A stretch of DNA of 64,000 bases from Ostreococcus lucimarinus CCE9901 (GCF_000092065.1 NC_009368.1:124001-188000), one strand, 5' to 3'. Counted from the stretch's first letter, positions 29,713-40,168 are shown. The notes: generated by a model from the letters alone, not told the origin. Translations and numbers: made by a program.

Positions 29713-30711
29713 ATGTCGCGCCGCGTCGTCGCCGGCGCGCGCGCGCTCCAGCGCGAGCTCGACCTCGAGCGCCTCGCGCGCCTCGTCGCGCCCGCGCGCG
29801 ACGCGTCGTCGCGCGCGCGCGCGGTGAACGACGCGCTCGTCGCGCAGCTCGCCGAGCTCGCGCGCGCGACGCCCGCGCGCGCGTGCGACGTCGCGCCGTC
29901 CACCGCGGGACGATCGGGCGCGAGCGCGGGCGACGGGCTGTTCGCGCGCGGCGCCGTCGCCGCGGGACGCGTCGTCGCGACGTATCCGGGGCTGACGTAC
30001 GTCGGCGCGGCGACGCGATTCATGAAGGATTATCCGCGCGTGACGCGCGAGAACGAATACCTGATCGCGCGAAGCGATGGGAGCGTGATCGACGCCGAGC
30101 CGTGGGGACGGGGCGGTGAGAACGACGACGCGTGGCCGGGCGCGCCGGTGGCGCTGAGCGAGGCGGAGGCGAGACGGGCGGACGGCGCGAGCTGGCTGGA
30201 GCGGTTGCGAAAGCCGACGCTGCCGAGGGCGACGCGAGCGCGGTTGGCGAGGGAGTGCGCGACGCTAGATCGAGGAGATGAGCTGGCGCTGGCGCACTAC
30301 GCGAATCATCCGCCGAGTGGGACGGCGCCGAACGTCGTCGTGGCGTCGGTGGACGTGCCGAGGGACTCGGACGCGCGGAGGCGCACGCAAAACGTAAACG
30401 TGGAGTGCGAGGAGGAGGGGGAGGAGACGGAGAGCGTGTGGTCGATCGTGCGCGATGGCGAACGGTCGCTCGTGGAACGCGCGCGAGACGCGTCGTTGGC
30501 GATGTTCGGGGAAGATGCGGATAAACCCAGAGCTCGAGGAGGGACGGTTCGGCGAGACGTCGTTCGAGGCTTGGTTTTAGTGTCGACGCGAGACATCGAG
30601 GATGGGGAGGAGATTTGGTTGAATTATAGATTATCGACGCACGTGACGCCGCCGGCGTGGTACGTGCGCGTCGATCCAGAGGAGGACGAGCGTCGCTGGT
30701 CGTTGGATTAG
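29713..30711 (+). CDS. SETD9-like SET-domain protein
   Basis: This 332-residue protein has a split SET domain. The N-terminal SET half shows AGDGLFARGAVAAGRVVATYPG near residues 72-95. The post-insert half shows ELALAHYANHPPSGTAPNVV near 190, where SETD9 and its plant relatives have LxHYxNHPPxGxxPNV, followed by VSTRDIEDGEEIWLNYRLS near 295-312, the final SET strand with the tyrosine. SETD9-type proteins are methyltransferase-fold proteins with unknown substrates, so I assign only a putative lysine methyltransferase role. ATG 29713 is used, and the open frame upstream overlaps the SLX9 exon. The region 230-280 is acidic and low complexity. Confidence 0.75.
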   Translation: MSRRVVAGARALQRELDLERLARLVAPARDASSRARAVNDALVAQLAELARATPARACDVAPSTAGRSGASAGDGLFARGAVAAGRVVATYPGLTYVGAATRFMKDYPRVTRENEYLIARSDGSVIDAEPWGRGGENDDAWPGAPVALSEAEARRADGASWLERLRKPTLPRATRARLARECATLDRGDELALAHYANHPPSGTAPNVVVASVDVPRDSDARRRTQNVNVECEEEGEETESVWSIVRDGERSLVERARDASLAMFGEDADKPRARGGTVRRDVVRGLVLVSTRDIEDGEEIWLNYRLSTHVTPPAWYVRVDPEEDERRWSLD

Positions 30712-30737
30712 AGAAACTAGATTATTTGCTATAGAGA

Positions 30738-32522
30738 CTACGCGCCGTTTAGACATCTACCGTGCACGCATTTCCCACCGACGTACGTGGCGACGATGTC
30801 GCTATCGCTAGAACTATCGAGAATTATAAAATCAGCGAACGCCCCGGGTGCCATAGTACCGACGAGACCGTCCAACGTGAGCGCGTGCGCGCCGCCGCGA
30901 GTGAACATCGTCGTCGCCTCCTCGGCCGTGAGACTTTGGCTCTCGTGTCCGTCTCCGCGCTCCACCGCCGCTCGCATGCCGGCGAAGACGTCAGCGCTGA
31001 CGATTGGCCAATCGCTACCGCCGGCAAGAGGCACGCCGTTTTCCAGAAATGTCCGCAAAGCGTAATATCTGCTCGCTCGTTCCTCGCCGAGCTTTTCCCC
31101 GGCGCTTCGCCCGTCGAGCGCTATTTGCGCAGGCTGCACGCTCGCCACCGCGCCGAGCCTCTTGAATCGTTTGGGTTGGCCATCGATTGGCGCCGTTAAG
31201 TGCTGCGAGTGCTCGATTCGAAATCTCCGCAGCGAACGCTCGCCGTTGGCGGCCTCGATCGAGGCTAGGAGCTCGAGCGCTTGTTCCACCGCGGCGTCTC
31301 CGATGGCGTGCACGGCGATCTGAAGACCCGCTGCGTCCGCGAGAGTGGCTTGCTTGCGCAAAATTTTCTCTCTTTTACCTCTGGGGTACATCAAATGTCC
31401 AGACGTCGACCCGTCGTCTAGATACGGCGCCATCATCGCCGCGGTTCGCCCGCCCAAGCTACCGTCGAGAAACGCCTTGACGCCGCCCAATCGAACCCGA
31501 GAAGCCGCGGTCTCATTCTCTCGCGTCCAACCACTGTTCCACGCGACGTGGGATTGAACGCTTGCCCAGTCCCCGAGTGGCATGTACGACGTGATGCGAA
31601 TCGGAAGGTCGCCGACCGCGTCCCATCGCTCGAGCGTCTCAAAATCTTCCCAGAGCTGCGCGTATCCATCCGCGCCCGCCACCAAGCTCTCGATGTCCCC
31701 GAAATCACCCACGGTCGTGATTCCTTTACTGAGTAAGTACTCAAACGCCCGTTTAAACGCTTCATCGCGCTCGCTCCGCGACCGCTTCGGCACCGCGTTC
31801 GACATCGCCGCCGTGGCCAACTCCTTTAGAATCCCAGTCGGCGCCCCCTCGTCGTCCAACTCCACGATCCCACCCGCGATCACCGTCTTCGCGCCCGTGA
31901 TCTTCGCGATTTCCAACGCCGCCTCGCTCGCGAATCCGACGTGTCCGCACGTCCGCGTGACCCACACCTTCGCTCCGACGAATCGTTCGTCGCCGCGCGT
32001 CCACGCGTTCGACGGCGTCTCGCCGCCCCACGACGTCTCGTCCCAACCGTGTCCCAGCACCCATTTTTCCTTCCCAGCGTCGATCGCTCGCGCGAGGGTC
32101 TCTATGAACTCTTCTTTGGACCGCACGCCTCGCAGATCGAGCGCGTCGAGCGCGAATCCGCCCGTGACGACGTGCGCGTGCGCGTCGACGAAGCCGCTTC
32201 GCAGCGCGCGCCCGCCGCAGTCCAACACGACGCCGAATCTCGTCGACGGAACGTCTTCGACGGCGATGATTCGCCCGTGTCGGGATACCGTGATGTCTTT
32301 GATCGCGCCCGCGTCGCCGACGGCGCAGTTCGCGAACGTGGTGACGTCGGCGTCGCGTTCGGCGTCGGTCGAGTGATGACGCGCGCGAGCTGGACCGGTG
32401 GTTTTAGCGCCGTAGCCGAGCGGGCAGGCGGAGAATCGAGCCTCGAACGCGGGCCAGGCGATCGCGAGGAGTGCGCTCGCGATTGCGAGGGCGAACGCGA
32501 CGTCGCGGGGGGTCCATCGCAT
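30738..32522 (-). CDS. amidohydrolase 3-family protein with N-terminal membrane anchor
   Basis: This 594-residue protein starts with one hydrophobic segment (DVAFALAIASALLAIAWPAF), probably a signal anchor or signal peptide. The metal-dependent amidohydrolase (amidohydrolase 3, YtcJ/LAF3-like) barrel follows: GFVDAHAHVVTGG near residue 110-125 supplies the first metal histidines. Further pieces are GHGWDETSW, KGITTVGDFGD, LGGVKAFLDGSLGGRTAAM, QIAVHAIGDAAVEQAL, FRIEHSQHL and GGSDWPIVSAD, ending in the MAPGAFADFIILD cap. These are typical of imide or amide hydrolases of the LAF3/YtcJ group, whose plant member affects phytochrome A signalling, but the substrate is unknown. Length and order match the family, and the ATG is the first available. 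Confidence 0.85.
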   Translation of the reverse strand: MRWTPRDVAFALAIASALLAIAWPAFEARFSACPLGYGAKTTGPARARHHSTDAERDADVTTFANCAVGDAGAIKDITVSRHGRIIAVEDVPSTRFGVVLDCGGRALRSGFVDAHAHVVTGGFALDALDLRGVRSKEEFIETLARAIDAGKEKWVLGHGWDETSWGGETPSNAWTRGDERFVGAKVWVTRTCGHVGFASEAALEIAKITGAKTVIAGGIVELDDEGAPTGILKELATAAMSNAVPKRSRSERDEAFKRAFEYLLSKGITTVGDFGDIESLVAGADGYAQLWEDFETLERWDAVGDLPIRITSYMPLGDWASVQSHVAWNSGWTRENETAASRVRLGGVKAFLDGSLGGRTAAMMAPYLDDGSTSGHLMYPRGKREKILRKQATLADAAGLQIAVHAIGDAAVEQALELLASIEAANGERSLRRFRIEHSQHLTAPIDGQPKRFKRLGAVASVQPAQIALDGRSAGEKLGEERASRYYALRTFLENGVPLAGGSDWPIVSADVFAGMRAAVERGDGHESQSLTAEEATTMFTRGGAHALTLDGLVGTMAPGAFADFIILDSSSDSDIVATYVGGKCVHGRCLNGA

Positions 32523-32652
32523 GGCGCGGGAGCGCGCGCGAGGCGGACGCTGACGCGAGGAGCGGCGAGCGGGCGCGTGGCGGCGGCGGCGGTATGATTA
32601 CATGAATGCCTGCGTGCTGGACGATCGGTGGTCGTCGTGAACGCGAGACGCT

Positions 32653-35092
32653 CTATTTGTTGTTGCTTTCGGCTTCGGAAATTTTTCTGAGAGCCTCCTT
32701 TTGAGACGCGTCGAACGCGTGCTGCATGTCTCGCTCGTTCCAACGCAAACATCTTCGAAGCGAATTGATGAAATCGCCCGTTTGATCGGCGTAGTTGATG
32801 GTGGGAATCGGGTATTGGCTCATGCGGACGAACACGGAATCCCCGCTCTCGAGCTCGCAGCGATCGCGGCCGTCGAAGGAGACCCAGGCGGAACATCGAG
32901 CGTCTTGCGCAACGCGTAGCTCGATTTCGACGCTGTCGGGGAAAATGACGGGTCGGAAAGACAGCGTGTGTGGGCAAATCGGAGTCATCAAGATTGCTGG
33001 AACGTTCGGGTGCACCATCGAACCTCCAGCGGACACGCTGTAAGCAGTGGAACCGGTGGCGGTGGCGACAATGACGCCGTCGGCTTGAATAGTCGTGATG
33101 AGTTCTCCGCGATCGTACGCCTCAATTTGAGATAAATACGGACTTGGACCTCGATCAACGAGCAACTCATTCAAGACGGTGATCTTTTTCGTGAATTCGC
33201 CCGTTCCACCGCTTCCGATCTTGTCCTTTGCCTTGACCAGTGTACACTCGAGACGCATGCGAAGCGTAATCGGCACGCCTCCTTGGATGTTCACCACGGG
33301 CTTCCCTCGTCCGATGGATTGAAGCAAGCTCGAAGCCATTTCGTCCGATGGGTGGCTTGTCAAAAACCCGAGCGAGCCGAAATGGAACCCCGAGAAGCGG
33401 CGGCACTGGCCCTTGGAATAACTTGCTCGCGTGCAGGATGACGCCGTCACCGCCCAAACACACGATGATATCAGTTGTACCCCAGTCCTCTTGAGGGATG
33501 ATGCCGTCCACTTTGCGCAGTTTTTCGGCATTTTTTAAAACTACCGCTCTGTGCAGGGTGTCTTCGAGGATGTCTGCGTTCGCCAATTCATCCATGACGT
33601 CTTCGTCGAGGACGACGGTGATCCCCATCGTCATCATCGCGTGCGCGATCTCTATGAGTTCTGGCAGCAGGCCAAAGCCAATCTTCTTCAGTAAGAAAAC
33701 ACGCCGCGGTTGTTGACGCCATACCAATATCAATTGTTGCGTGCTCGGGTGAGATATCTTCAGTTCCCGGTTCTCGACGAGCTCGCGCGTGCACGAGAAA
33801 CCGTCGGTTCGAATTATGTACATATCCGGAGCGTCCGTCAGAGAGCTGTGTTCGCCAACGACAATTTCTTCCCCGTTTGCAGTACTATCGAATTCATGAT
33901 CCGCGATAAACTTTTCTCCGTTGAATGTCTTGTTATTCAACTTCGCGGCGTACTCGCGAACAAACGCCTCCTGTGCGATCGATCCGAAGTCGCACACGAG
34001 CGATTCAGCCGAGAGCGCCTCGTCGACGTCCATTCCTTGGTGCACACGCCAGCACGCGACGAGTGATCCGGTCCGTCCAATTCCAGCTTTACAGTGCACC
34101 AGGATCGGTCGCATCTTGTCATCGTTTACAGTCTCGATGAATCGTTTCACATCCTCCTCCGTCGGCGGCTCCATGTCGGGAATCGGTATGTGTACGATGT
34201 TGAGCGCGCTCGCGCCGAACGTCCCTTGGCCCGAGCCTCCCCCGAACGCTTGTAGCCACTGGTTATCTCTATCGCTCCCGCGCAAATCGATGACAGTTTT
34301 GAAGTTGTTGCGAACCAGCCAAGCTCGACCTTCCGCGGTGGGCTGCCCTCCTCGATAATACGCCGCAGCGCTCTCGTCGCCAACTTCGGTGACGATTTGC
34401 AAGTTTGGGATCGCCGTTCCGCTCGGCGCGTTCGGCGCGCGTAATCGCGGATGCACCAAGTCCAGCGACGCGCTTCGAAGCGCCTCGAAGCGATGCCGCA
34501 CCGTTACCGAGCATCCGCCGATCTCTTCGCACGACTGTTCCAGTATCACTCGCAACTCCCACAGCGCCGTGCGAAGACGCGACAACTCCTTACTTCGCAA
34601 GTTGTTACTGAACCTCCCGGCGACTTCCGCGGCGGACGCGTACACGACCATCCTCCCCAACGCCTCCGTCACCTCTCCCGAGCATGAAGCGAGCGTGTTA
34701 TTCGAAAAGTCCACCTCGCACTCCGCCGATAAGACGTCGGCGAACGACGCCAGCACCGCGCGTTCTAATTGCGCCGCCAACTGCGGCAACGGGACGTAAC
34801 TCTGATCCGAGGTCGAAGGAAACTCCACGACATCTCCCTTTTCCTGTTTCTTCGCCCCGGTATCGACCGACGGGAACATTTCAGACTCTGAAATCGCGCG
34901 TCGCTCGCCGCCGCCTCGACCTCGCGACGCGTCCCGCGCGTTCGGGCGCGCACCTCCGAAGGCCGAGCGCCGTCCGGGCAAATGCGCGCGCCGCGCCGTC
35001 ACTGTGCATACATTAGACCGTTCACGCGCGAGTTTCGTCGTCGACGACGCGCTGACGCGCGATGCCGCGGCGATCATCGTCCCGCTCGCCAT
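32653..35092 (-). CDS. NADK2: plastid NAD kinase 2 with dual-specificity phosphatase-like domain (apparent frameshift)
   Basis: Together two overlapping frames encode a full NADK2, which makes NADP+ from NAD+ in the plastid. The upstream frame (35092 to about 33389) gives an Arg/Ser/Ala-rich transit-peptide-like start, then a phosphatase-like domain with PIPDMEPP and the signature HCKAGIGRTG near residue 331. The start of the kinase domain follows, with VCLGGDGVILHASKLFQG near 547. The downstream frame (about 33388 to 32653) continues with FHFGSLGFLTSHPSDEM, GDGVIVATATGSTAYSVSAG and HPNVPAILMTPICPHTLSFR to a normal C-terminus (DQTGDFINSLRRCLRWNERD). The switch falls at a CCCC run at 33388-33391 (GGGG on the coding strand), where one base too many breaks GPVPPLLG|FHFGSLGF. 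Homology is continuous on both sides, so a single-base indel, either a sequence error or a real mutation, is the simplest reading. Confidence 0.85.
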
Positions 35093-35782
35093 CCCTCGTC
35101 ACCGGGCGCCGCACACGATTCCCGCGCGCTCGCGCGTCCGCGGGACTCGCGAGACCTCGCGACGGGCGCGAACGATGCTCTCGCGCTCGTTCCACGCGCT
35201 CTTCCGGCGATCGCGGCGTGCGCGTGCGTCGACGCGCGCGCGTGTGCGCCCGGGCGCGACGCGACGGCGAAGCGCGAAAACGCCCTCGCGCGCGTCGCGA
35301 CGCCCAGCTTCGCGAAACCGAAACGTCCGAACCTTTAAGCGCCGTCATCGCAATCTACTCGAAGCACGATCAGTGTCGCGAACCACACCATCGATCGAAC
35401 GCGCGACGAGCACCGCTTCGCGAAACATGAAACCGATCGACCCACCGTCAGGTTCACGAACCTGCAAGCCCCGAACCCGCGCGCGGGTTCGATTCGACAT
35501 CAACGAACCTCGCGCGGTTCAGCGAACCTTCGATCGGGTGACAAAAATAGCATCCCGAATGATGCGCGCCATCGTGGATCGCGGAATGGATGTCCGATCG
35601 AAAAAATACGACCGCGATCCCACGGATGCGTGGGTGTGCGAACATCGATATCGATATCATCGATGACCGGGGTTTCGATCGTTTCGTCGCCCCGTCCGCG
35701 ATCGCGCGCGCGGGCCCGGTCGCGCGCGCGATTGCGATTACAAGGGGCCTCCCGACGCGTCGCATCGCGACGCGCGCACGCC
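35093..35782. promoter_or_regulatory. 690-bp divergent spacer between NADK2 and CSP41a
   Basis: This divergent spacer has a GC-rich left half and an AT-richer part at 35330-35680. A self-complementary string of ATCGAT and GATATC units lies at 35643-35665. A T-loop-like gggttcgattcg at 35485 is not part of a tRNA fold. Open frames here are Arg-rich and unsupported. Confidence 0.35.
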
Positions 35783-37133
35783 ATGGCCCTCTCTCTCGCG
35801 CAGGTCGCGCCCGCGGCGCAGGTGCGTCGCGTCTCGCACCGTCGCGCGCGTCGCGCGCGTCTCTCGGCGTCGCGAACGCGCGCGCGTCGTCGCGAACGGC
35901 GGCATCGCTCGGCATCGGATAGGATGGCCATCGGCGCGTCGTCGCGGGTCGACGCGCGACCGGGACGCGACGACGCGCGACGTCGACGGAGGGCGAGAGA
36001 AAAATCGACGACCGCGGACGCGCGGGTGACTGACGAGAGGTTTCGCGGCGCAGTTTTCTTCGCGTAAGCGCGTCTGCGGCGCGCCGGCGGCGGCGTCCCG
36101 GACGCGCGTCGTCGTCCCGCGGGCTCGAGCGGTCGCGGCGCGCGCGAGCGGAGAGAAGAAGTCGGTGTTGATCGTGAACACGAATGGTGGCGGACACGCG
36201 AACATCGGGTTCTGGCTGGCGAAGACGCTGGCGGGGGCTGGGCACGACGTGACGATGAACGTCGTCGGCGCCGAGGACGATAAGAAGATGGCCAAGACTC
36301 CGTTCTCGTTGTTCGATGAGATTCGAGGGATGGGTGTGAAGACGGTGTGGGCGAACCCCGATGAAGTGGCGTCCAAGCATGCCGGGGCGAAGTTCGACGT
36401 GGTCGTCGATAACAACGGTAAGGACATGGACACCGTTGGTCCGGTGGCGGATTTCGCCGTCGCCGCGGGGGCGTCGCAGTTCTTGTTCGTCTCGAGCGCG
36501 GGTATCTACAAGCCCACGCCGTGCCCGCCGCACGTCGAGGGCGATGCCGTGAAGGAGACGAGCGGCCACGCCGTCGTCGAGGCGCACTTGAAGACGTTGC
36601 CGTTGAAGATGAGCTCTTTCCGCCCGCAATACTTGACGGGATACGGATCGAACAAGGACTGCGAGGAGTGGTTCTTCGATCGCGCCGTGCGCGGCCGACC
36701 GATCTTGGTCCCGGGCTCGGGTGATCAGCTCTCGTCGGTGACGCACGCCGAAGATTTGGCCACCATGATCGCCGCCGCCGTCGGCAACGACGCCGCCGCT
36801 GGGGAAATCTTCAACTGCGTGACGACGAAAGCCGTCACGCTGAACGGCATGGCGGAACTTTGCGCCAAGGCTGCGGGCGTCGAACCGAACGTGATCAACT
36901 ACGACCCGAAGGATGTCCCGGATGTCGAAGTTAAGAAGGCGTTCCCGTTCCGCCCGATCCACTTCTACAGCTCCAGCGCCAAGGCGCAAGCCGTGCTCGG
37001 CTGGTCGCCCAAGCACCCGGATTTGGCCGCCGAGCTCAAGGAACGCTTCGCGTACTACAAGTCCATCGGACGCGATAAGAAGGAGATGTCGTTCGAAACC
37101 GACGACAAAATTCTCGCCGCGATCGGCAAGTAA
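35783..37133 (+). CDS. CSP41A: chloroplast stem-loop binding protein CSP41a (one intron)
   Basis: A 39-nt first exon (35783-35821, MALSLAQVAPAAQ) joins in phase 0 to exon 2 (36054-37133, beginning FSSRKRVCGAPAASRTRVVV) to give 372 residues. The first 60 residues form a convincing chloroplast transit peptide. The mature part matches CSP41a, an atypical SDR-fold endoribonuclease that binds stem-loops of plastid mRNAs and rRNA: KKSVLIVNTNGGGHANIGFW, FDVVVDNNGKDMDTVGPVAD, ASQFLFVSSAGIYKPT, FRPQYLTGYGSNKDCEEWFF and GRDKKEMSFETDDKI. The mature reading frame has no ATG at its start, which is what pointed to the upstream exon. Codon use is of the high-expression type, as expected for an abundant plastid protein. 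Confidence 0.92.
35822..36053 (+). other. intron of the CSP41a gene (232 nt)
   Basis: It starts GTGCGTCGCG and ends GGCGCAG, with CTGAC at 36030-36034, 19 nt before the acceptor. The splice supplies the missing ATG and transit peptide. Confidence 0.85.
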
Positions 37134-37217
37134 ATAGCGAGCTTGATTTTATATTAAACGAACATATTGAACGTGCAACGCGAGCTAAAACGTACAGTAC
37201 ACGGATCGGCGACGTCG

Positions 37218-38396
37218 TCATCGGTTTGGAACTTGGGAGAAACCACCTAGAAAGTTGAGCGCCAAATTCTTCGCCGAGTCCGCCGTCAGGGATTGTATTT
37301 CACGATCCAAGTGCGCGCGATGCGTCGCCCGCGGACTGGCGTAGGCGTAACTCGCGTGTCGAAGCGTGACCTCGACCCCTCGCGTCAACGACTCGTACGC
37401 CTCGCCGAGATCGGAATCTTTGAACCTTTCTAACTCATCCATATCACCGTCGATGATGTGCCAATGCTCGCCCGGACGCGCGGTGGTGGCGATGAGATTC
37501 GCCGCGGCGAGCGAGCGCGAGGCAAAGTTTTCGGTCGGGATCACGCAGACCCCGTAACCGTCGACGTCTTCGGCGACTTCGAAACCGTTTTCTCTAAATA
37601 TTTCGCGGCACCTCTCCACCGCGCGTCCGCGCGAATTCAAGACGAACACCTTGCTCCCGCGCGCCAGCGCGGCGTGCAAGAGCGGTTTCAGGTCCTCGTA
37701 CACGACCTGCTCGCCCGCGCTCGTCCCCGGCTCGCCGTCCGCCGTCGTCTCCATCCGACGCGCGTCCACCGACGCTTGCAAACCCGCCGGCATCATCCGT
37801 CGCCCGTCCCACCCGACGCTCGACTCCACCTCCTCCCCCCACTTCAACACGCTCATCAACTTTATCTCCGGCCAGCTCGACACGATCTCGTCCACCGTCA
37901 ACGGCCTCGTTCTTCGCTCGAACCGCTGCTCGTTTGAAAACACCGGCCCCGGCCGCCCGCCGCTCGTCGTCCGCCCGCCGATGATCGCCTCGTCCGCGAT
38001 CACCCGCACCATCACCACCGCCTCGCACGACGTCGACTCCGCGATCGCTCGTCGCATCGTTCGCATCGCCTCGACGTACGACGACGCGTCTCCCGGGACG
38101 TGCTCCGGCCAGCGCTCGCGCGCCACCGCGTGGCTCACCCTCGTCATCTCCACCGTCGCGTCCACGACGGCGTCGTACGCGAACAGCACGACGTCGCGCG
38201 ACCGCTCGATGGCGTCGTCGTCGCTCGCGTCGCTCGCGTCCGCCGCGCGTCGCGCGACGCGTCGGCGTCGCGCCGACGCCGACGCCGATGTCCCGCTCGA
38301 TCGCGTCGCGCGGTCGCGCGCGCCTCGCGCGGTCGCGGTCGCGCGCGCGCGCGGCTCCGGACGCGCGCGCGACGCGTCGATCGCCCGCGCGTCCAT
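37218..38396 (-). CDS. HAD-like plastid protein, nucleophile probably lost
   Basis: This 392-residue protein has an Arg/Ala-rich transit-like N-terminus of about 60 residues, then a HAD-superfamily-like fold. The first motif region reads DVVLFAYDAVVDATVEMT, where plant homologues of this group have ALDFDGVLCDS. The nucleophilic aspartate position holds alanine while the second acid remains. The following helix ARERWP and the long cap (RRAIAESTSCEAVVMVRVIA, RPLTVDEIVSSWPEIK) match that group. Motif II appears as KVFVLNSRGRAVERCREIF and later elements include HWHIIDGDMDELERF. Its C-terminus carries NLALNFLGGFSQVPNR. The family has no assigned substrate. Loss of the nucleophile suggests a non-catalytic or altered role, which is inference. 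It is head to head with the JmjC gene, 60 bp apart. Confidence 0.65.
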   Translation of the reverse strand: MDARAIDASRARPEPRARATATARGARDRATRSSGTSASASARRRRVARRAADASDASDDDAIERSRDVVLFAYDAVVDATVEMTRVSHAVARERWPEHVPGDASSYVEAMRTMRRAIAESTSCEAVVMVRVIADEAIIGGRTTSGGRPGPVFSNEQRFERRTRPLTVDEIVSSWPEIKLMSVLKWGEEVESSVGWDGRRMMPAGLQASVDARRMETTADGEPGTSAGEQVVYEDLKPLLHAALARGSKVFVLNSRGRAVERCREIFRENGFEVAEDVDGYGVCVIPTENFASRSLAAANLIATTARPGEHWHIIDGDMDELERFKDSDLGEAYESLTRGVEVTLRHASYAYASPRATHRAHLDREIQSLTADSAKNLALNFLGGFSQVPNR

Positions 38397-38456
38397 GGCG
38401 CGCGCGCGTGTCGCGCCGCGCGCCGCGACGACGCTCGGAGGGACGCGGGACGCGCG

Positions 38457-39935
38457 ATGCGACGAAAAGATATTTTGTTTCGCGCCGGACGCCGCGAGCG
38501 TTTTAATCGCGCGACACACTCGTCGTCGCGCGGCCGATTCGGGACGCGCGCGACGCCGCGGGGCGCGACGTTGCGCGGAAAAACATATCGAAGATCGATC
38601 TCGCACGGCGGCATACGCGCGTACGGCGCGCGAGGCGTCGCGAGACGGGACGACGATGGGGAATCGCGCGAGGCGAGCGTTTCTGAAGACGAGACGACGC
38701 GCGGGACGGGGGGGTGGACGCCGCGCGCGCGCGAGGATTTCGGGACGTCGGGAGGGGCGTTTCCGGAGATTAACGTCGTGCAGTTCGTGGACGCGGAAGA
38801 CGGGGCGCCGGTGAGTTGTTTTGGGATGGATTACGAGACGCTGCGGCGGCGCGCGGCGGAGGCGGCGTTCGACGAGACGTCGACGACGCCCGAGTATCGT
38901 GGGTTTTTGAATCACGCGAGACGGTGCGTCGATGGGAGCGGAAAGATCGACTGGGGTTCGGTGACGCGCGTGGGGGGGCTGGCTGGGTCGAGAGAGGTGC
39001 GGCGGGCGCGCGGGGTGGACCCTCGGGACGTCGAGGCGGCGTGTTTGCGAGGCGAAGGCGAACCTTTGATCGTCGAGGACGGAGGGAAAGATTGGGCCAA
39101 GTGGGATTTTGAAACGCTTCAAAACGAAATCGGTGATTTTGAGGTGTTGTGTAACGATCGAGCGCCCGCGCGGCGACGAGAGATCGATGGATCCAAGCAG
39201 CGGTCGCACCTGATTCCGTTTCGGGCGTACGCCGACTACGTACGAAAGCGCGACGGCGTCGCCGGCACAGTCTTTGACGATCGCCGCACGCCGTTTTATG
39301 CAAACGGCATGCGCGTATTCAGCGAGTGCAAGCGCGCCGACGCCCTCTCGCGGGCGTTTCCACGACCTTATTTCACGCACGAGTGCGATAATACGGAGAC
39401 GCTGCTCATGGCGACAACGAACGAGCTCGGGTCGATACTCAAATTTGACTCGGAAATCGCGCTCAGAATGCGTGACAGCGTCTCAAAATCGCTCGACAAG
39501 ATGTTTGTCGGGCCTCGAGGCGCACTCACGCGCCTTCATTACGACGCCGGGGACGCTCACGGTTGGCTGGGACAGGTCGAGGGGCGGAAGCTCTTCGTGT
39601 TTTATCCGCCCAGCGCGTCGCCGATGCTTTATCCGATTGAAGACTCGCACGCCAGCGTCGATCCACTGGAGCCAGACTACGATCGATTTCCACTATTTCG
39701 CGAAGCGCAATCGCGCGCGCGAGTGTGCGTGCTGAATCCGGGAGAAGTCGTACTGTGTCCTCGACGATGGTGGCACTACGCCGTGGCCCTGGACACTAGC
39801 GTCACGGTTATGAGGAATTGGTACAACGTCAATACCAACGCCCAGGCGTTGGTCGAGCAGATATGCTCCACGATTAAACAAACAGTAGACAATAGAGCGA
39901 AAGGATCCGTGCCTCGAAACGAAGCGTCTCGATGA
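38457..39935 (+). CDS. JmjC/cupin-8 type 2-oxoglutarate oxygenase
   Basis: This 492-residue protein has a JmjC-like cupin core in its C-terminal half. The iron site is visible as GALTRLHYDAGDAHGWLGQV near residue 360 (HxD) and CPRRWWHYAVALDTSVTVM near 440 (distal H), with FVFYPPSASPMLYPIED between them. An N-terminal partner segment (VDPRDVEAACLRGEGEPLIV) is typical of FIH/JMJD5-type proteins that hydroxylate protein side chains or demethylate. The N-terminus is long, Arg-rich and weakly ordered, possibly a targeting sequence. The substrate is unknown. I use ATG 38457, though other downstream ATGs (such as MDYETLRRR) are possible. It shares a 60-bp promoter with the HAD-like gene. Confidence 0.8.
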   Translation: MRRKDILFRAGRRERFNRATHSSSRGRFGTRATPRGATLRGKTYRRSISHGGIRAYGARGVARRDDDGESREASVSEDETTRGTGGWTPRAREDFGTSGGAFPEINVVQFVDAEDGAPVSCFGMDYETLRRRAAEAAFDETSTTPEYRGFLNHARRCVDGSGKIDWGSVTRVGGLAGSREVRRARGVDPRDVEAACLRGEGEPLIVEDGGKDWAKWDFETLQNEIGDFEVLCNDRAPARRREIDGSKQRSHLIPFRAYADYVRKRDGVAGTVFDDRRTPFYANGMRVFSECKRADALSRAFPRPYFTHECDNTETLLMATTNELGSILKFDSEIALRMRDSVSKSLDKMFVGPRGALTRLHYDAGDAHGWLGQVEGRKLFVFYPPSASPMLYPIEDSHASVDPLEPDYDRFPLFREAQSRARVCVLNPGEVVLCPRRWWHYAVALDTSVTVMRNWYNVNTNAQALVEQICSTIKQTVDNRAKGSVPRNEASR

Positions 39936-40168
39936 AGATACGTCGCGGCGCTAGTCGGTGAATTCGCTCGCTCGCGCGTCGCGTCGTTTACGGATGAATG
40001 GAATCGAAAGATTAAAAGCCTATGGTAATTAATCAGCAGCGATACACGTGCGCTTGAGCGTCGTCCGCGCTTAATGCTTGAACACCCGCTCGCGTGCGGC
40101 GAAAACTCGCGGCGAAAGAGATGATATTCGTCGTACAAACGAACGACTCGAACGACTCGCTCGAGCGT

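Noticed and set aside
35455-35510. tRNA-like T-loop gggttcgattcg
   Set aside because: No acceptor, D or anticodon stems could be paired around it.
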